A stretch of 64,000 nt of DNA from Opitutaceae bacterium (GCA_016715765.1 JADJZJ010000031.1:12773-76772), one strand, 5' to 3'; shown: positions 8,197 through 22,315, counted from the first letter of the stretch. The notes: generated from the sequence alone by a model not told the origin. A program made the numbers and translations.

Positions 8197-9057
8197 ATGC
8201 CCCGCCCCGTTTCCGTCCGCCGTCTCGCCGATCGCCATGAACAGGCCCACGGGTTCCGCCTCTGGTACATGACGGATGGCGGCCGGATGGAGACCCCGCA
8301 CACGCATCCCGACATTGAGATCAACTATCTCTTCTCCGGCGGCTTCTCCTATCTGCATGGCGGCACGGTGGTGCCGGTCGAGCCCGGACGCTTCACGGTG
8401 CTGTGGGGTGGAGTGCCGCACCAGACGCTCGATCCGGGCATCGTGGGCAGGGGCATCTGGTGCACCCTGCCGCTCGGCTGGTTCCTGCAATGGCGGCTGC
8501 CCCACGCGCTTTCCGACCGGTTGCTGCGCGGCGAGATCGTCACGGGACCGGCGGATGCGGCCGACCGGCCGCTGCTGGAGCGCTGGCTGGCGGATGCCGC
8601 GAGCGGCGAACCCGCCCGCCTGCAGGTGCTGCACCTGGAAATGGAGGCCCGCTTCCACCGCCTTGCCCTGGGCACGCCCACCGCCAGCCGGCGGCACCAC
8701 CGGCCGGCCGGAGCCGCCGGGGCCGGACAGATTGCGCGGGTGACGCACTTCATCGCCCAGCACTACCGCGAGCCGCTCACCATCCAGGTCATCGCCGACT
8801 ACGCACGGCTGCATCCGAAATACCTGATGCGCGTCTTCAAGAAGCAGTGCGGCGCCAGCATCTGGGAATATCTCACCCGGCTGCGTGTGTCGCACGCCCA
8901 GCGCCTCCTGATCACGACGGACCTGAAGGTGCTCGATGTCGCGATGGAAAGCGGCTTCGCATCCGTGGCGCCGTTTTACGCGGCGTTCGCGGCGCACACG
9001 CCCGGGCTGCGCCCGCTGGATTACCGCCGCCAGCACCGGCCGGCCGCAGGCGCGTGA
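8197..9057 (+). CDS. AraC-family transcriptional regulator
   Basis: 286 residues. A cupin-like N-terminal sensor (MTDGGRMETPHTHPDIEINYLFSG pattern, with HTHPDIE) is followed by two helix-turn-helix motifs: LTIQVIADYARLHPKYLMRVFKKQCG at about 190-215 and LDVAMESGFASVAPFYAAF at about 247-265. The family activates adjacent genes on sugar binding; the likely targets are the divergent PhyH gene and the Gfo/Idh gene 125 bp downstream. The ligand cannot be read from the sequence. Confidence 0.9.
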   Translation: MPRPVSVRRLADRHEQAHGFRLWYMTDGGRMETPHTHPDIEINYLFSGGFSYLHGGTVVPVEPGRFTVLWGGVPHQTLDPGIVGRGIWCTLPLGWFLQWRLPHALSDRLLRGEIVTGPADAADRPLLERWLADAASGEPARLQVLHLEMEARFHRLALGTPTASRRHHRPAGAAGAGQIARVTHFIAQHYREPLTIQVIADYARLHPKYLMRVFKKQCGASIWEYLTRLRVSHAQRLLITTDLKVLDVAMESGFASVAPFYAAFAAHTPGLRPLDYRRQHRPAAGA

Positions 9058-9182
9058 CCTGGCTACGGCGTTCGGTCGCGCGCGACCAGACTGGGGACGG
9101 ATGGATTCTTCGCTTCGCACCGGGCGGTAAATGTGCGTGAAATGCATCCGCCCACCGGCACTTTCACCCGCTTTCTCCCAAC

Positions 9183-10373
9183 ATGAAAAAAACAGATCTC
9201 AAGCTCGGCGTCATCGGCTCCGGCGGTCGCGGCGGCAATCTCGCCCGCACCGCCCATCAACCCGGCCGCGGCGCCCGCATCACCGCCTGCTGCGATGTCA
9301 GCCCGGCGACGCTGGAACGCAACCGCACGGATTTCGGCGCGGACATTTTCACCACCCACGACTACCGGGCGCTGCTCGGGCGCGACCTCGACGCCATCAT
9401 CATCGGCACGCCCGATTTCCTCCACGAGGAGCAGGCCCTGGCCGCCATCGCGCACGGCCATGCCCTCTACCTCGAAAAGCCCATGGCGCTCAGCACCGCG
9501 GCCTGCGACCGCATTCTCGCCGCCGCGAAGAAACACCAGGTGCGCCTCTACGTCGGCCACAACATGCGCCACATGGCCTTTGTCCGGAAGATGAAGGCGC
9601 TCATCGACGAGGGCGTGATCGGCGAGGTGAAGGCCTGCTGGTGCCGGCATTTTGTGGGCCATGGCGGCGACTTCTATTTCCGCGACTGGCACGCCGAGCG
9701 CCGGTACGTCAACGGCCTGCTCCTGCAGAAGGCCGCGCACGACATCGACGTCATCCACTGGCTGTGCGGCGGCTACAGCCGCCTGGTCAACGCCCTCGGG
9801 GCGCTCACGCTGTACGGCGACCTCCCGGGCCGGAAGCCGGCAATGCCGGGACCGCGGCGGATCAACGTGGCGGACCAGGACTGGAAGCTTTTCCCGCCGA
9901 CGAAATTCCGCGGCCTCAACCACCGCATCGACATCGAGGACCTGAGCTCGATGCAGATGAAGCTCGATAACGGCGTCTTCGCGACCTACGCGCAGTGCCA
10001 CTACACCCCCGACTACTGGCGCAACTACACCGTCATCGGCACCGAGGGGCGCCTGGAGAATTTCGGCAACGGCGAACCCGGCACCCACCTCCGCCTCTGG
10101 AATCAGCGCGCCAGCTGGAACGAAAAGGCCGACGCCACCTACCGCATCCCCATCCAGCGCGGCACCCACGGCGGGGCCGACCCGAAGATCATCGGCGAAT
10201 TCCTGCGCTACGTCCGCGAGGGCGGGCACACCGACACCAACCCCCTGGCCGCGCGCGAGAGCATCGCCGCCGGCTGCGCCGCCACCGACTCCCTGCGCCA
10301 CGGGGGCATGCCGCAGAAGGTTCCCGCCCCGTCACCGGCGATCGTGCGCTGGTTCGAGCGCGGCGGAGCGTAG
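9183..10373 (+). CDS. Gfo/Idh/MocA-family oxidoreductase
   Basis: 396 residues. The N-terminal Rossmann fold shows GVIGSGGRGGN (residues 9-19) for NAD(P) binding and the family EKP motif at 98-100, whose Lys is catalytic in the family. A C-terminal alpha/beta domain includes NGLLLQKAAHDIDVIHWL with the conserved His. No Tat signal is visible, so it is cytoplasmic. It follows the AraC gene and is likely part of the same sugar-oxidation unit. The substrate sugar is unknown. Confidence 0.88.
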   Translation: MKKTDLKLGVIGSGGRGGNLARTAHQPGRGARITACCDVSPATLERNRTDFGADIFTTHDYRALLGRDLDAIIIGTPDFLHEEQALAAIAHGHALYLEKPMALSTAACDRILAAAKKHQVRLYVGHNMRHMAFVRKMKALIDEGVIGEVKACWCRHFVGHGGDFYFRDWHAERRYVNGLLLQKAAHDIDVIHWLCGGYSRLVNALGALTLYGDLPGRKPAMPGPRRINVADQDWKLFPPTKFRGLNHRIDIEDLSSMQMKLDNGVFATYAQCHYTPDYWRNYTVIGTEGRLENFGNGEPGTHLRLWNQRASWNEKADATYRIPIQRGTHGGADPKIIGEFLRYVREGGHTDTNPLAARESIAAGCAATDSLRHGGMPQKVPAPSPAIVRWFERGGA

Positions 10374-10374
10374 G

Positions 10375-10557
10375 GATGGCTTATTGGTTATCGCTTAATG
10401 CCTATTGGTAATGTCCCAACCGGCGTGACGGCCGGTGTAGCTACGAGCGTGAGCGAGTGGTGGCACCACTTCGCCTGCGAAACCTCCACTCGCTCACGCT
10501 CGTAGCCACGGATCGGCCATAACCAATCGGCGATAAGCAATAAGCCATAGGCCATGG
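10375..10557. repeat. nested hairpin: family H arms around family B hairpin copy 2
   Basis: The outer arms (about 10375-10410, GGCTTATTGGTTATCGC..., and 10516-10557, inverse with GCGATAAGCAATAAGCC) flank a 67-bp family B element. That element has a perfect 21-bp stem (10440-10460 with 10486-10506) and a 25-base loop. It occupies most of the 232-bp gap and no gene is seen in it. Confidence 0.85.
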
Positions 10558-10605
10558 CCCCCGTTCGCGCATTGCCAGTGCCGTCGGGTCCGCTAGCTTC
10601 CGCGC

Positions 10606-11691
10606 ATGCCCGAGGACCTGAGTCTCAACGCCGCCACCCCGAAAAAGCCCAGCCTCCCGGTCAGCGACGGGCTGCGAACCTACCTGCACCGCTACCGGCG
10701 CGAACGGGAATTGCCGGTGACGTATGAGCGGCTGCGCGATTTCCACGAATCAATCCCGCTCTGCGACGCCCAGGGCCGGCCCACGCTCTGGGACAGCGTC
10801 ATCTACCGCTCCGAGGAGATGGGTCCGCTCTACGAGGGGTTGAAACGGATCTACGCGCGCCTGAAGGTCGACGGGAACCTCACCGTGGTGCAGCACCTGT
10901 ATGTGGACCGCGTGGATTTCTGCAGTTTCGGCAACTCCACCCCCTTCCGCGTGCGGGTCGTCAACGCCTACAACGACAACCAGGACTACTTCTACGTGAA
11001 GAAGGCCGACGCGTCGCGCATCTACGGGCTTGAGCTCGAGCACCTGCTGTCGCCGAACCGCCTGAACTTCCTCACTCACGGCAACACGCTGATCGAGGAG
11101 CACATCGCCGGCATCCCCGGGGACATCTTCATCGACCGCTGGATGAACAATTCCGAACTGAAGCCCATCCGCGTCGCGAAGGAACTGGTGAAGTTCAACG
11201 AGCGCTGCTTCGTGCGCCTGCTCGGCGACATGCGCTCGTACAACTTCGTCTTTGTCCTTACGCCCGACTTCGAGGAGGCCCAGGTGCGCATCCGCGCGAT
11301 GGACTTCGACCAACAGTCCTACAACAGCCGGATGCATTTCTATCTCCCGCAGTTCTTCAAGGAGAACGCGCCGCTCGTCGCCTATTGCACCCGGCACCTG
11401 CACGTGCAGACCGCGCTGCAATACCAGCGCGAGGAGCAGACGCTCATGCTGCAGCGCGCCGACCTGGCGGCGGTGCGCCTCGGCCACCTGCTCGAGGCGA
11501 TGGCGCACGAGCCGCTCGCGCCCGAGGAGAAAATCCACGCGCTGCGCGCGAGCCTCGCGGAACATTACCAGCGCGCGGAATACCTGAAATGCGAGACGAT
11601 GGGCGCGCTGGTGCGCGAGAATCTCGCGACCGTGCGCCACGTGGTGACCGCGCACTCCGATCCCGCCACCGCGCCCGGCGCGCTGCATTGA
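10606..11691 (+). CDS. unnamed protein with protein-kinase-like (PKL fold) motifs
   Basis: 361 residues of a family I cannot name. The order of motifs fits a kinase-like fold. YFYVKKADA puts a candidate beta-3 Lys at 132/133, and LELEHLL gives a helix-C Glu at 143 or 145. NTLIEEHIAGIPGD (160-173) resembles a hinge, GDMRSYN gives a catalytic-loop Asp208 and Asn213, and AMDFDQ gives a metal-binding Asp233 in place of DFG. The C-terminal 100 residues are helical and charged. No membrane segment or signal peptide is visible. It stands alone between repeats. Function is inferred from motif order only. Confidence 0.6.
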   Translation: MPEDLSLNAATPKKPSLPVSDGLRTYLHRYRRERELPVTYERLRDFHESIPLCDAQGRPTLWDSVIYRSEEMGPLYEGLKRIYARLKVDGNLTVVQHLYVDRVDFCSFGNSTPFRVRVVNAYNDNQDYFYVKKADASRIYGLELEHLLSPNRLNFLTHGNTLIEEHIAGIPGDIFIDRWMNNSELKPIRVAKELVKFNERCFVRLLGDMRSYNFVFVLTPDFEEAQVRIRAMDFDQQSYNSRMHFYLPQFFKENAPLVAYCTRHLHVQTALQYQREEQTLMLQRADLAAVRLGHLLEAMAHEPLAPEEKIHALRASLAEHYQRAEYLKCETMGALVRENLATVRHVVTAHSDPATAPGALH

Positions 11692-11816
11692 GCCGGAAAT
11701 TTTCGCGCGTTCGCGGCGGAAAAAGTTTTTGCGCGCGGAATTTTCCGCCGGACAGAATTTTATTTTTGTGACGCAATTGTGTTGCGCGTTTTCGCCGGCG
11801 GGTTGATTTAAATGGA

Positions 11817-11844
11817 TATAACTCGCGCACGACTCTGAGTCGTG
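11817..11844 (+). promoter_or_regulatory. candidate -10 box and 17-bp operator-like palindrome
   Basis: TATAAC at 11817-11822 is followed six bases later by a perfect palindrome CACGACTC-T-GAGTCGTG (11828-11844), about where transcription would start. No good -35 box is visible at the normal spacing. It lies 47 bp upstream of the 20-residue peptide gene and could be an operator or a 5'-UTR hairpin. Confidence 0.45.
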
Positions 11845-11890
11845 GTGAGTTTTTCAACCCAAAGCCCACACAATACGGAGCAAAAAACCG

Positions 11891-11953
11891 ATGGCCAAAA
11901 AAGCTGCCAAGAAACCCGCGAAGAAAAAAGCCGCCAGCAAGAAGAAGAAGTAA
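11891..11953 (+). CDS. 20-residue Lys/Ala-rich peptide, histone-H1-like
   Basis: ATG 11891 to TAA 11951-11953 encodes MAKKAAKKPAKKKAASKKKK, 12 Lys in 20 residues. An upstream TACGGAGC (11872-11881 region) may serve as a ribosome site. A strong intrinsic terminator follows 23 bp downstream, which marks this as a discrete transcription unit. The composition resembles bacterial H1-like nucleoid tails (AKKP/KKAA repeats), so nucleic-acid binding is likely. Alternatively the transcript could be a small RNA. It is too short for similarity alone to decide. Confidence 0.6.
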   Translation: MAKKAAKKPAKKKAASKKKK

Positions 11954-11976
11954 GGCGCTTCGCAAAATCAGAACCT

Positions 11977-12010
11977 GAGCCGCTCCCTTGTGGAGCGGCT
12001 CTCTTTTTTT
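11977..12010 (+). terminator. intrinsic terminator of the Lys-rich peptide unit
   Basis: A ten-bp perfect stem GAGCCGCTCC / GGAGCGGCTC with a 5-base loop, followed by TC and seven T. It is just upstream of the end of the convergent DUF5069 gene (12019). Confidence 0.9.
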
Positions 12011-12018
12011 ACCCCGCC

Positions 12019-12492
12019 CTAGTCGATCCGGCCCTCGTCAAAATCCATCAGGTCGACGACGCTGAGGATGTCCGCCGTACGGTCGGCGCACCCCATGTTG
12101 GTCAGCGCCTCCTTGAGAAATTCACGCCCGCTGGCCGTCATTCCCTTCTGCACGTAGCTGCGATTCCACTTGGCCGTGCGCAGGTCGGCGGGAAACAGCG
12201 CCAGCAAGCGGCGGTCGCGCTCGGCCTCGCCGAGCCCGGCGTCGAGGCACTCGTGCACGATCTTTTCGACGGCGTTCGGGTCCACGCCGAGATGCAGGCA
12301 CAGGAATTTGTCCATGCCCCGCTTGTAGTTCTTCGCATAGCTCGCCGGCAGCGCGCCATGTTCCTTCACGTATTTGCATTTCGCCAGAAACCGCGGCAGG
12401 TGCAGCAGCCCCGTCGCCGCATGGGGCACATAGGGCGACGGCAGTTCGGTCAAAATTTCACCGGAGGAGCCGGGGATGGGCTTGGATGGCAT
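12019..12492 (-). CDS. DUF5069-family protein
   Basis: 157 residues. The layout LPRFLAKCKYVKEHGALPASYAKNY, then MDKFLCLHLGVDPNAVEKIVHE, resembles DUF5069 proteins, which are small, soluble and of unknown function. No catalytic motif is evident. It is convergent with the Lys-rich peptide gene and ends 9 bp from that terminator. A family C repeat lies upstream, so its promoter would be in or beyond the repeat. Confidence 0.6.
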   Translation of the reverse strand: MPSKPIPGSSGEILTELPSPYVPHAATGLLHLPRFLAKCKYVKEHGALPASYAKNYKRGMDKFLCLHLGVDPNAVEKIVHECLDAGLGEAERDRRLLALFPADLRTAKWNRSYVQKGMTASGREFLKEALTNMGCADRTADILSVVDLMDFDEGRID

Positions 12493-12541
12493 TGACGGAC
12501 ATTTCGCGTCAAATCACGCCAGCGACAAGGAGTTTAGTTCA

Positions 12542-12698
12542 GCCACGGATTGCACGGATCTCACGGATAGGAATCCCCAGCCAAGGCATTGTCCACAAGA
12601 GGCTCAAGAAGCTCAGAAATCCGGCATCCGGTGCCACTCTTGAGTATTTTGAGCCTCCTGTGGCCATTCTTATCCGTGGCATCCGTGCAATCCGTGGT
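12542..12698. repeat. nested inverted repeat, family C (CACGGAT repeats)
   Basis: The outer arms GCCACGGATTGCACGGAT (12542 on) and its inverse ending at 12698 (ATCCGTGCAATCCGTGG) enclose an inner inverted pair. The inner pair is CCACAAGAGGCTCAAGAAG (about 12594-12612) against a close inverse ending TTGAGCCTCCTGTGG. The same two-layer design recurs at 60527-60772, and the outer arms alone at 52791-52863. Confidence 0.85.
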
Positions 12699-12712
12699 CA
12701 AAAAAGGTTCGG

Positions 12713-13213
12713 CTATTTCTTTTTGTCCGCCGTGCTCGCTGACGCCGGATCGCCGGGAGGAATCGCCCGGCTGCGGTAGACGTCGTAGTCCGGCACGATG
12801 CGCGAATAAGGCAGGTCCATCAGCGGCGACGAGATCATGAAGTCCGCCGATGCCCGGTCGCAGGCGATGGGGATGTTCCAGACCACGGCCATGCGGAGCA
12901 ATGCCTTCACGTCGGGATCATGCGGCTGCGGCTCGAGCGGATCCCAGAAGAAGATGAGAAAGTCGATGTCGCCATCCACGATCTTGGCGCCGATCTGCTG
13001 GTCGCCGCCCAGCGGGCCGCTCTGCAGCTTGGTGATCGGGAACTTGAGTTCCTTTTCGAGCAGCAGACCGGTCGTGCCGGTGGCGAAGACCTTGTGGTGC
13101 GCCAGCAGGTCGCGGTTGAACTTCGCCCATTCGACGAGGTCGCGCTTCTTGTGATCATGCGCCACCAGCGCGATCTTCTTGTCCAGCTCCATGACGATTT
13201 TCTTGTAGGCCAT
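12713..13213 (-). CDS. mgsA: methylglyoxal synthase
   Basis: A 166-residue cytoplasmic lyase converting dihydroxyacetone phosphate to methylglyoxal and phosphate (EC 4.2.3.3), a glycolytic overflow bypass. GTTG at 46-49 and SGPLGGDQQIG at 65-75 bind phosphate; Asp71 matches the catalytic Asp71 of the E. coli enzyme. DFLIFFWDPL (84-93) and the late ACDRASADFMISS are typical. The length fits with a short C-terminal extension (ASTADKKK). It stands alone between repeats. Confidence 0.92.
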   Translation of the reverse strand: MAYKKIVMELDKKIALVAHDHKKRDLVEWAKFNRDLLAHHKVFATGTTGLLLEKELKFPITKLQSGPLGGDQQIGAKIVDGDIDFLIFFWDPLEPQPHDPDVKALLRMAVVWNIPIACDRASADFMISSPLMDLPYSRIVPDYDVYRSRAIPPGDPASASTADKKK

Positions 13214-13249
13214 GGCGGGAGTATAGCAGGACGCGGGCCGGAGGCAATG

Positions 13250-13405
13250 GAGGGCGGGTTTGAGATCCCCCGTCTTTGGTATGATTCATACGCGGTGCGG
13301 CGTTCGGGGCAGGTCGGAGACCCCACTGTGGCGACGAGCGTGAGCAAGTGGAGTTTTGGCATACGCAGCGTGTGATCCACTCGCTCACGCTCGTAGCTAC
13401 ATCTG
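13250..13405. repeat. repeat block: degenerate family A plus family B hairpin copy 3
   Basis: A family A-like stretch (13250-13275, GGGCGGGTTTGAGATCCCCC) precedes a family B element. The B stem is 13331-13351 with 13377-13397 and the loop is 25 bases (13352-13376). This loop is the reverse complement of the loop at 54709-54733 except at two positions. Confidence 0.8.
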
Positions 13406-14513
13406 GAATTGGCACGACAACGGGCGAGCCTGCCTGAACCGCCTTGAGCCTTACGGCAGGTCGGTCGCGCCCATCAGGAAGCGGTCGCACTCGCGCGCGG
13501 CCCCGCGGCCCTCGTTGATCGCCCACACAACCAGGCTCTGGCCGCGGCGGCAGTCGCCGGCGGCGAAGACCCCGGGGATGCTGGTGGTGAACGCACCGTG
13601 CTCGGCCTTGATGTTGGAGCGGGCGTCGGTCTCGACGTTGATCTCCTTGAGCAGGGCCTGCTCGGGCCCGAGGAAACCCATCGCGAGCAGCACGAGCTGC
13701 GCGGGACGCGTCTTTTCGGTGCCGGGCTGTTCCTTGGGGATGAACTGACCCTTGTCGTTCTTCTCCCACTTGATCTCGACGGTCACGAGTTCCTTCACGT
13801 TGCCGGCCTCGTCGCCCACGAACTTTTTCACGGTGGTGAGATAGATGCGCGGATCGGCGCCGAACTTCGCCGCGGCCTCCTCCTGGCCGTAGTCCATCTT
13901 GTAGACCTTGGGCCACTCGGGCCAGGGATTGTCCGCCGCGCGTTCCATGGGCGGCTTCGGCAGAATCTCGATCTGCACCAGGCTCTTGCAGCCGTGGCGC
14001 ATGGAGGTGCCGACGCAGTCGGTGCCGGTGTCGCCGCCGCCGATGACGACGACGTCCTTGCCCGCGGCGTTGATCGGGCTCGAAGCGCCGGCGAGCACGG
14101 CCTTGGTGTTGGCGGTGAGGAACTCCATCGCGAAGTGCACGCCCTTGAGGTTGCGGCCCTCGATGGGGAGGTCGCGCGGCTGGGTGGCGCCGGTGCAGAT
14201 GACGGTGGCGTCGTATTCCTTGAGGAAGATCTGCGGCTCGACGTTGTCGCCGACGTTGGCGTTGCAGATGAACTTGATGCCTTCCTTCTCCATGAGCTTG
14301 ATGCGGCGGAGGACGACCTCCTGCTTGTCGAGCTTCATGTTCGGGATGCCGTACATCAGCAGGCCGCCCGGACGGTCGGCGCGCTCGAAGACCGTGACGG
14401 TGTGGCCGGCGAGATTGAGCTGCGCGGCGGCGGCGAGGCCGGCGGGGCCGGAGCCGATGACGGCGACCTTCTTGCCGGTGCGGACCTTCGGCGCCTCGGG
14501 GACCACCCAACCC

Positions 14514-19679
<5,166 letters not shown>

Positions 19680-19770
19680 CGGGAAAGTCTGGTTCAAGAG
19701 CTGGATTTATGCCGCTTCCCCGGGGAAGGAAACGCTGACGGTGGCGGGCGGAAGGTTAGGTGTGGGGACA

Positions 19771-19805
19771 AAAAAAAGGCCGGTCGCAATTCGCGAGAGC
19801 CGGCC
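19771..19805 (-). terminator. intrinsic terminator after the glutaredoxin gene
   Basis: On the minus strand GGCCGG pairs with CCGGCC around an internal region containing further pairing, followed by seven T. It separates the glutaredoxin gene (ends at 19838) from gltB, so gltB should have its own promoter in the 90 bp after it. Confidence 0.65.
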
Positions 19806-19837
19806 CGGAGCGTTTGGTTTACGGTGAGCTCTCAGCG

Positions 19838-20173
19838 TTAGAAGAAGCGGACGGTTTTGGTGGCCATTTTGGCGTGTTCGGCGTCCGAGCAGCCCGCGTT
19901 GGTGGGCACTTCGGTCGCGGCTTCGGTCGGTTTCACAAGGTCGTTGCTGAGCAGGTAATTCTCCACTTCCTCGCCGGAGATGTCGGCGAGCATCACACCG
20001 TCGATTTCAACGCAGGGCGAAAGCGGCTGGCCGGACTTCTGCACCATCTCGGCGTAATTTTCGCGGTTGTTGATGATATCGATGTCCTCAAAGGCGAGGC
20101 CGTGCTTGCGGAGGACGGCGCGGACGCCATTGGACCATCCGCAGTGCGGCTTAAGATAGGCTTTGATATTCAT
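19838..20173 (-). CDS. glutaredoxin-like thioredoxin-fold protein
   Basis: 111 residues from ATG 20173, chosen because MNIKAYLKPHCGWSNGV aligns with glutaredoxin starts; an upstream frame start at 20206 adds an implausible leader. The active site is C11-G-W-S14, a CxxS monothiol type rather than CxxC. The GSH/cis-Pro region appears as GQPLSPCVEIDG (cis-Pro), followed by LADISGEEVENYL. It is probably a cytoplasmic thiol reductase or Fe-S-related protein. It has its own terminator downstream. Confidence 0.8.
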   Translation of the reverse strand: MNIKAYLKPHCGWSNGVRAVLRKHGLAFEDIDIINNRENYAEMVQKSGQPLSPCVEIDGVMLADISGEEVENYLLSNDLVKPTEAATEVPTNAGCSDAEHAKMATKTVRFF

Positions 20174-20274
20174 GCGATAGGATGACGCGGGACAAAAGTC
20201 GCGCAAGGTATAGGGTGCGATTTACCACGGGCAAGAGGAACTTTAGGAAATCTTTGGCATATGGCCGCTCGCGC

Positions 20275-21105
20275 TTATGACCGTCGCAGTCCGCGGCGGA
20301 AAGCCGTGGGCGCCTGGCCGGTCTGCCGGCGGAACTGCCGCGAGAAATAAAAGATGTCCTGAAAGCCCAGCGCCTCGGCGATCATGCCGACCGTCAGGTC
20401 CGACTCCGCCAGCAGCTGCCGCGCCCGCCCCACCCGCGCCTGGATCACAAAATCCTGCGGGCGCAGTCCGGTCACCTTGAGGAAGACGCGGGAAAAATGA
20501 TCGGGACTGTAGCCGGCCGTCCGTGCCAGCTCGGCCACGGGCGGCACCCGGCCCGGGCTCTCGCGGATCTGGGCGGCCACGCGCAAAATCAGGTCGCGGT
20601 GGCGCAGCTCGGTCCCCGGCCCGTGCTGGGCGTCCGCGGACGCATGTTCGCGGACCAGTTCCATCAGCAGCCCGCCCAGGAGGGCGGCGCCCACCGGCGC
20701 GCCGGTGCGTTCCGGCGCAAGTTCGATGATGCGCCGCATGACCCGGTCCACAAATTCCACCTGCCGCGTGCGCAGCACTTCAAAGGGCGGCGTGAAAGCG
20801 GATAAAGGCAAATCACGCGGCGGCGTCACCAGCTGGAAGTGGATGAAATTCACCCCCAGCCGCTCGACCGAGTCCTGCTCGGCCTCATAACGCCGGCCGG
20901 GGCGCATCCAGACACAGGTGCCCGGGACCAGCGGCACCTCCTCCCCCTCGATCGCCATGAGGCCGCGGCCGGCCCAGACATACCACAGGTCGAAATCGTG
21001 CAGCCCCCGCGACCAGTCGCGACCCAGGTGCCAGCCGGGCTCGCAGCGGACGCGGCCCGCCTGGTGCAGGCGCGGCTCGCAGCGTTGACGGGCGATTTGA
21101 AACAT
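20275..21105 (-). CDS. AraC-family transcriptional regulator
   Basis: 276 residues from ATG 21105; a frame start at 21141 would add 12 residues outside the family. The N-terminal sensor has the AraC cupin pattern (HDFDLWYVWAGRGLMAIEGEEVPLVPG). The C-terminal double helix-turn-helix is VAELARTAGYSPDHFSRVFLKVTG and VGMIAEALGFQDIFYFSRQFRR. It is divergent from a PhyH gene (80-bp gap), mirroring the 7-9 kb pair, and probably controls it. Confidence 0.9.
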   Translation of the reverse strand: MFQIARQRCEPRLHQAGRVRCEPGWHLGRDWSRGLHDFDLWYVWAGRGLMAIEGEEVPLVPGTCVWMRPGRRYEAEQDSVERLGVNFIHFQLVTPPRDLPLSAFTPPFEVLRTRQVEFVDRVMRRIIELAPERTGAPVGAALLGGLLMELVREHASADAQHGPGTELRHRDLILRVAAQIRESPGRVPPVAELARTAGYSPDHFSRVFLKVTGLRPQDFVIQARVGRARQLLAESDLTVGMIAEALGFQDIFYFSRQFRRQTGQAPTAFRRGLRRS

Positions 21106-21185
21106 AACGGATAAACACAAATAATTAGCGGGACCGTGCATGGCTGCGCAATCCCGTTTCTGGCACCTTCGCCGGCCTCAACCCC

Positions 21186-22052
21186 ATGAGCACACCCGCC
21201 GCGACCGCCCCCCAGTTTGATCCTGGCTCCGCCATGCACGCCCCCGAGCTTTACCAGCCGGTGGCCACCGGTTTCGGGGTCGAGCATCTCGAGGACATCG
21301 GTCCGCGGGAAATCGCCTTCTACCGCGAACACGGTTATCTGATCGTGCGGCAGGCCTTCACCCCGGGCGAAACCGCCGCCGCCCTGCAGGGACTCGTGGA
21401 TCTCATCATGGGCCGGCGGCCTGATTTCACCGGCCTGCATTTCGAGGCGGCGGCCAAGGACATCCTGCCCACCCTCACCCCCGACCAGCGCCAGGATGCC
21501 GTCCGCAAGGTCTGGCACTTCGTTAATTTCGACGAGCGGCTGAAGGCGCTGTCCCATCACCCCAAGCTGCTGGCGGTCGTGCGGCAGCTGATCGGCGACC
21601 GCACCCCCTTCATGTTCCAGGACATGGCATTGGTGAAACCGCCCCGCCTCGGCCGCGAAAAGCCATGGCATCAGGACCACGCCTACTTCGATTACCCGCT
21701 CGGCACGCCGGTCGTCGGAGTCTGGATCGCCCTCGACGAGGCCACGGTGGAGAACGGCTGCATGCAATTTCTCCCCGGCCGCCACCGGGAGGGTCCGAAA
21801 ATCCATTTCCAGCGCCGCGACTGGCAGATCTGCGACACCGAGATGCTCGGCGCCCAATCCGTCGCCGCCCCGCTCCAGCCCGGCGGCCTGCTCCTCTTTG
21901 ACGGCCTGCTGCCGCACGGCACCCCGCACAACTCCTCGCCCCGGCGCCGCCGCGCGCTGCAGTACCATTACACGGCGGAAAACGTCGTGAAGTCCTCGAC
22001 CGAGGAGCGCCTGAAGCACTTCGGCAGCGAGGGCAAGAACGTGACGTGCTGA
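21186..22052 (+). CDS. phytanoyl-CoA dioxygenase (PhyH) family protein
   Basis: A 288-residue Fe(II)/2-oxoglutarate oxygenase. WHQDHAYFD supplies the metal ligands His162 and Asp164, HGTPHN the distal His244, and RRRALQYHY a candidate oxoglutarate-binding Arg. MQFLPGRHREGPK is the typical strand-turn before the second His. The metal triad is complete, so it should be active; the substrate is unknown. It differs clearly from the PhyH protein at 7.2-8.1 kb, so the two are not recent duplicates. Confidence 0.85.
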   Translation: MSTPAATAPQFDPGSAMHAPELYQPVATGFGVEHLEDIGPREIAFYREHGYLIVRQAFTPGETAAALQGLVDLIMGRRPDFTGLHFEAAAKDILPTLTPDQRQDAVRKVWHFVNFDERLKALSHHPKLLAVVRQLIGDRTPFMFQDMALVKPPRLGREKPWHQDHAYFDYPLGTPVVGVWIALDEATVENGCMQFLPGRHREGPKIHFQRRDWQICDTEMLGAQSVAAPLQPGGLLLFDGLLPHGTPHNSSPRRRRALQYHYTAENVVKSSTEERLKHFGSEGKNVTC

Positions 22053-22070
22053 GGGCGGGGGGACGGCCTT

Positions 22071-22207
22071 GGGGGCGCGACCGCCCTCGGTCGCAATTAT
22101 CCGCAAGCGTTACGTCAACCGACCGCATTCACGTCACGATCAGCCGCATCGGCCGTCGAGGCTCCCTTGCCTGGTGCACGATTGCGACCGAGGGCGGTCG
22201 CGCTCCC
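22071..22207. repeat. long inverted repeat, family I
   Basis: The arms GCGCGACCGCCCTCGGTCGC (from about 22075) and the inverse GCGACCGAGGGCGGTCGCGC (from 22184) enclose about 85 bp. Each arm is also a small palindrome. It fills the gap between the PhyH and epimerase genes; the remaining bases to 22315 show nothing I can name. Confidence 0.8.
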
Positions 22208-22315
22208 ACCGGCCTTCGCCATGCCATCGCCTGTTCCCGGTTCCCCACCGGTGCGACGTGCGCATCCCGCACTTTCGCCTAGCTCCCTCCGACGGCGTGC
22301 CTTATCACACGCCGG

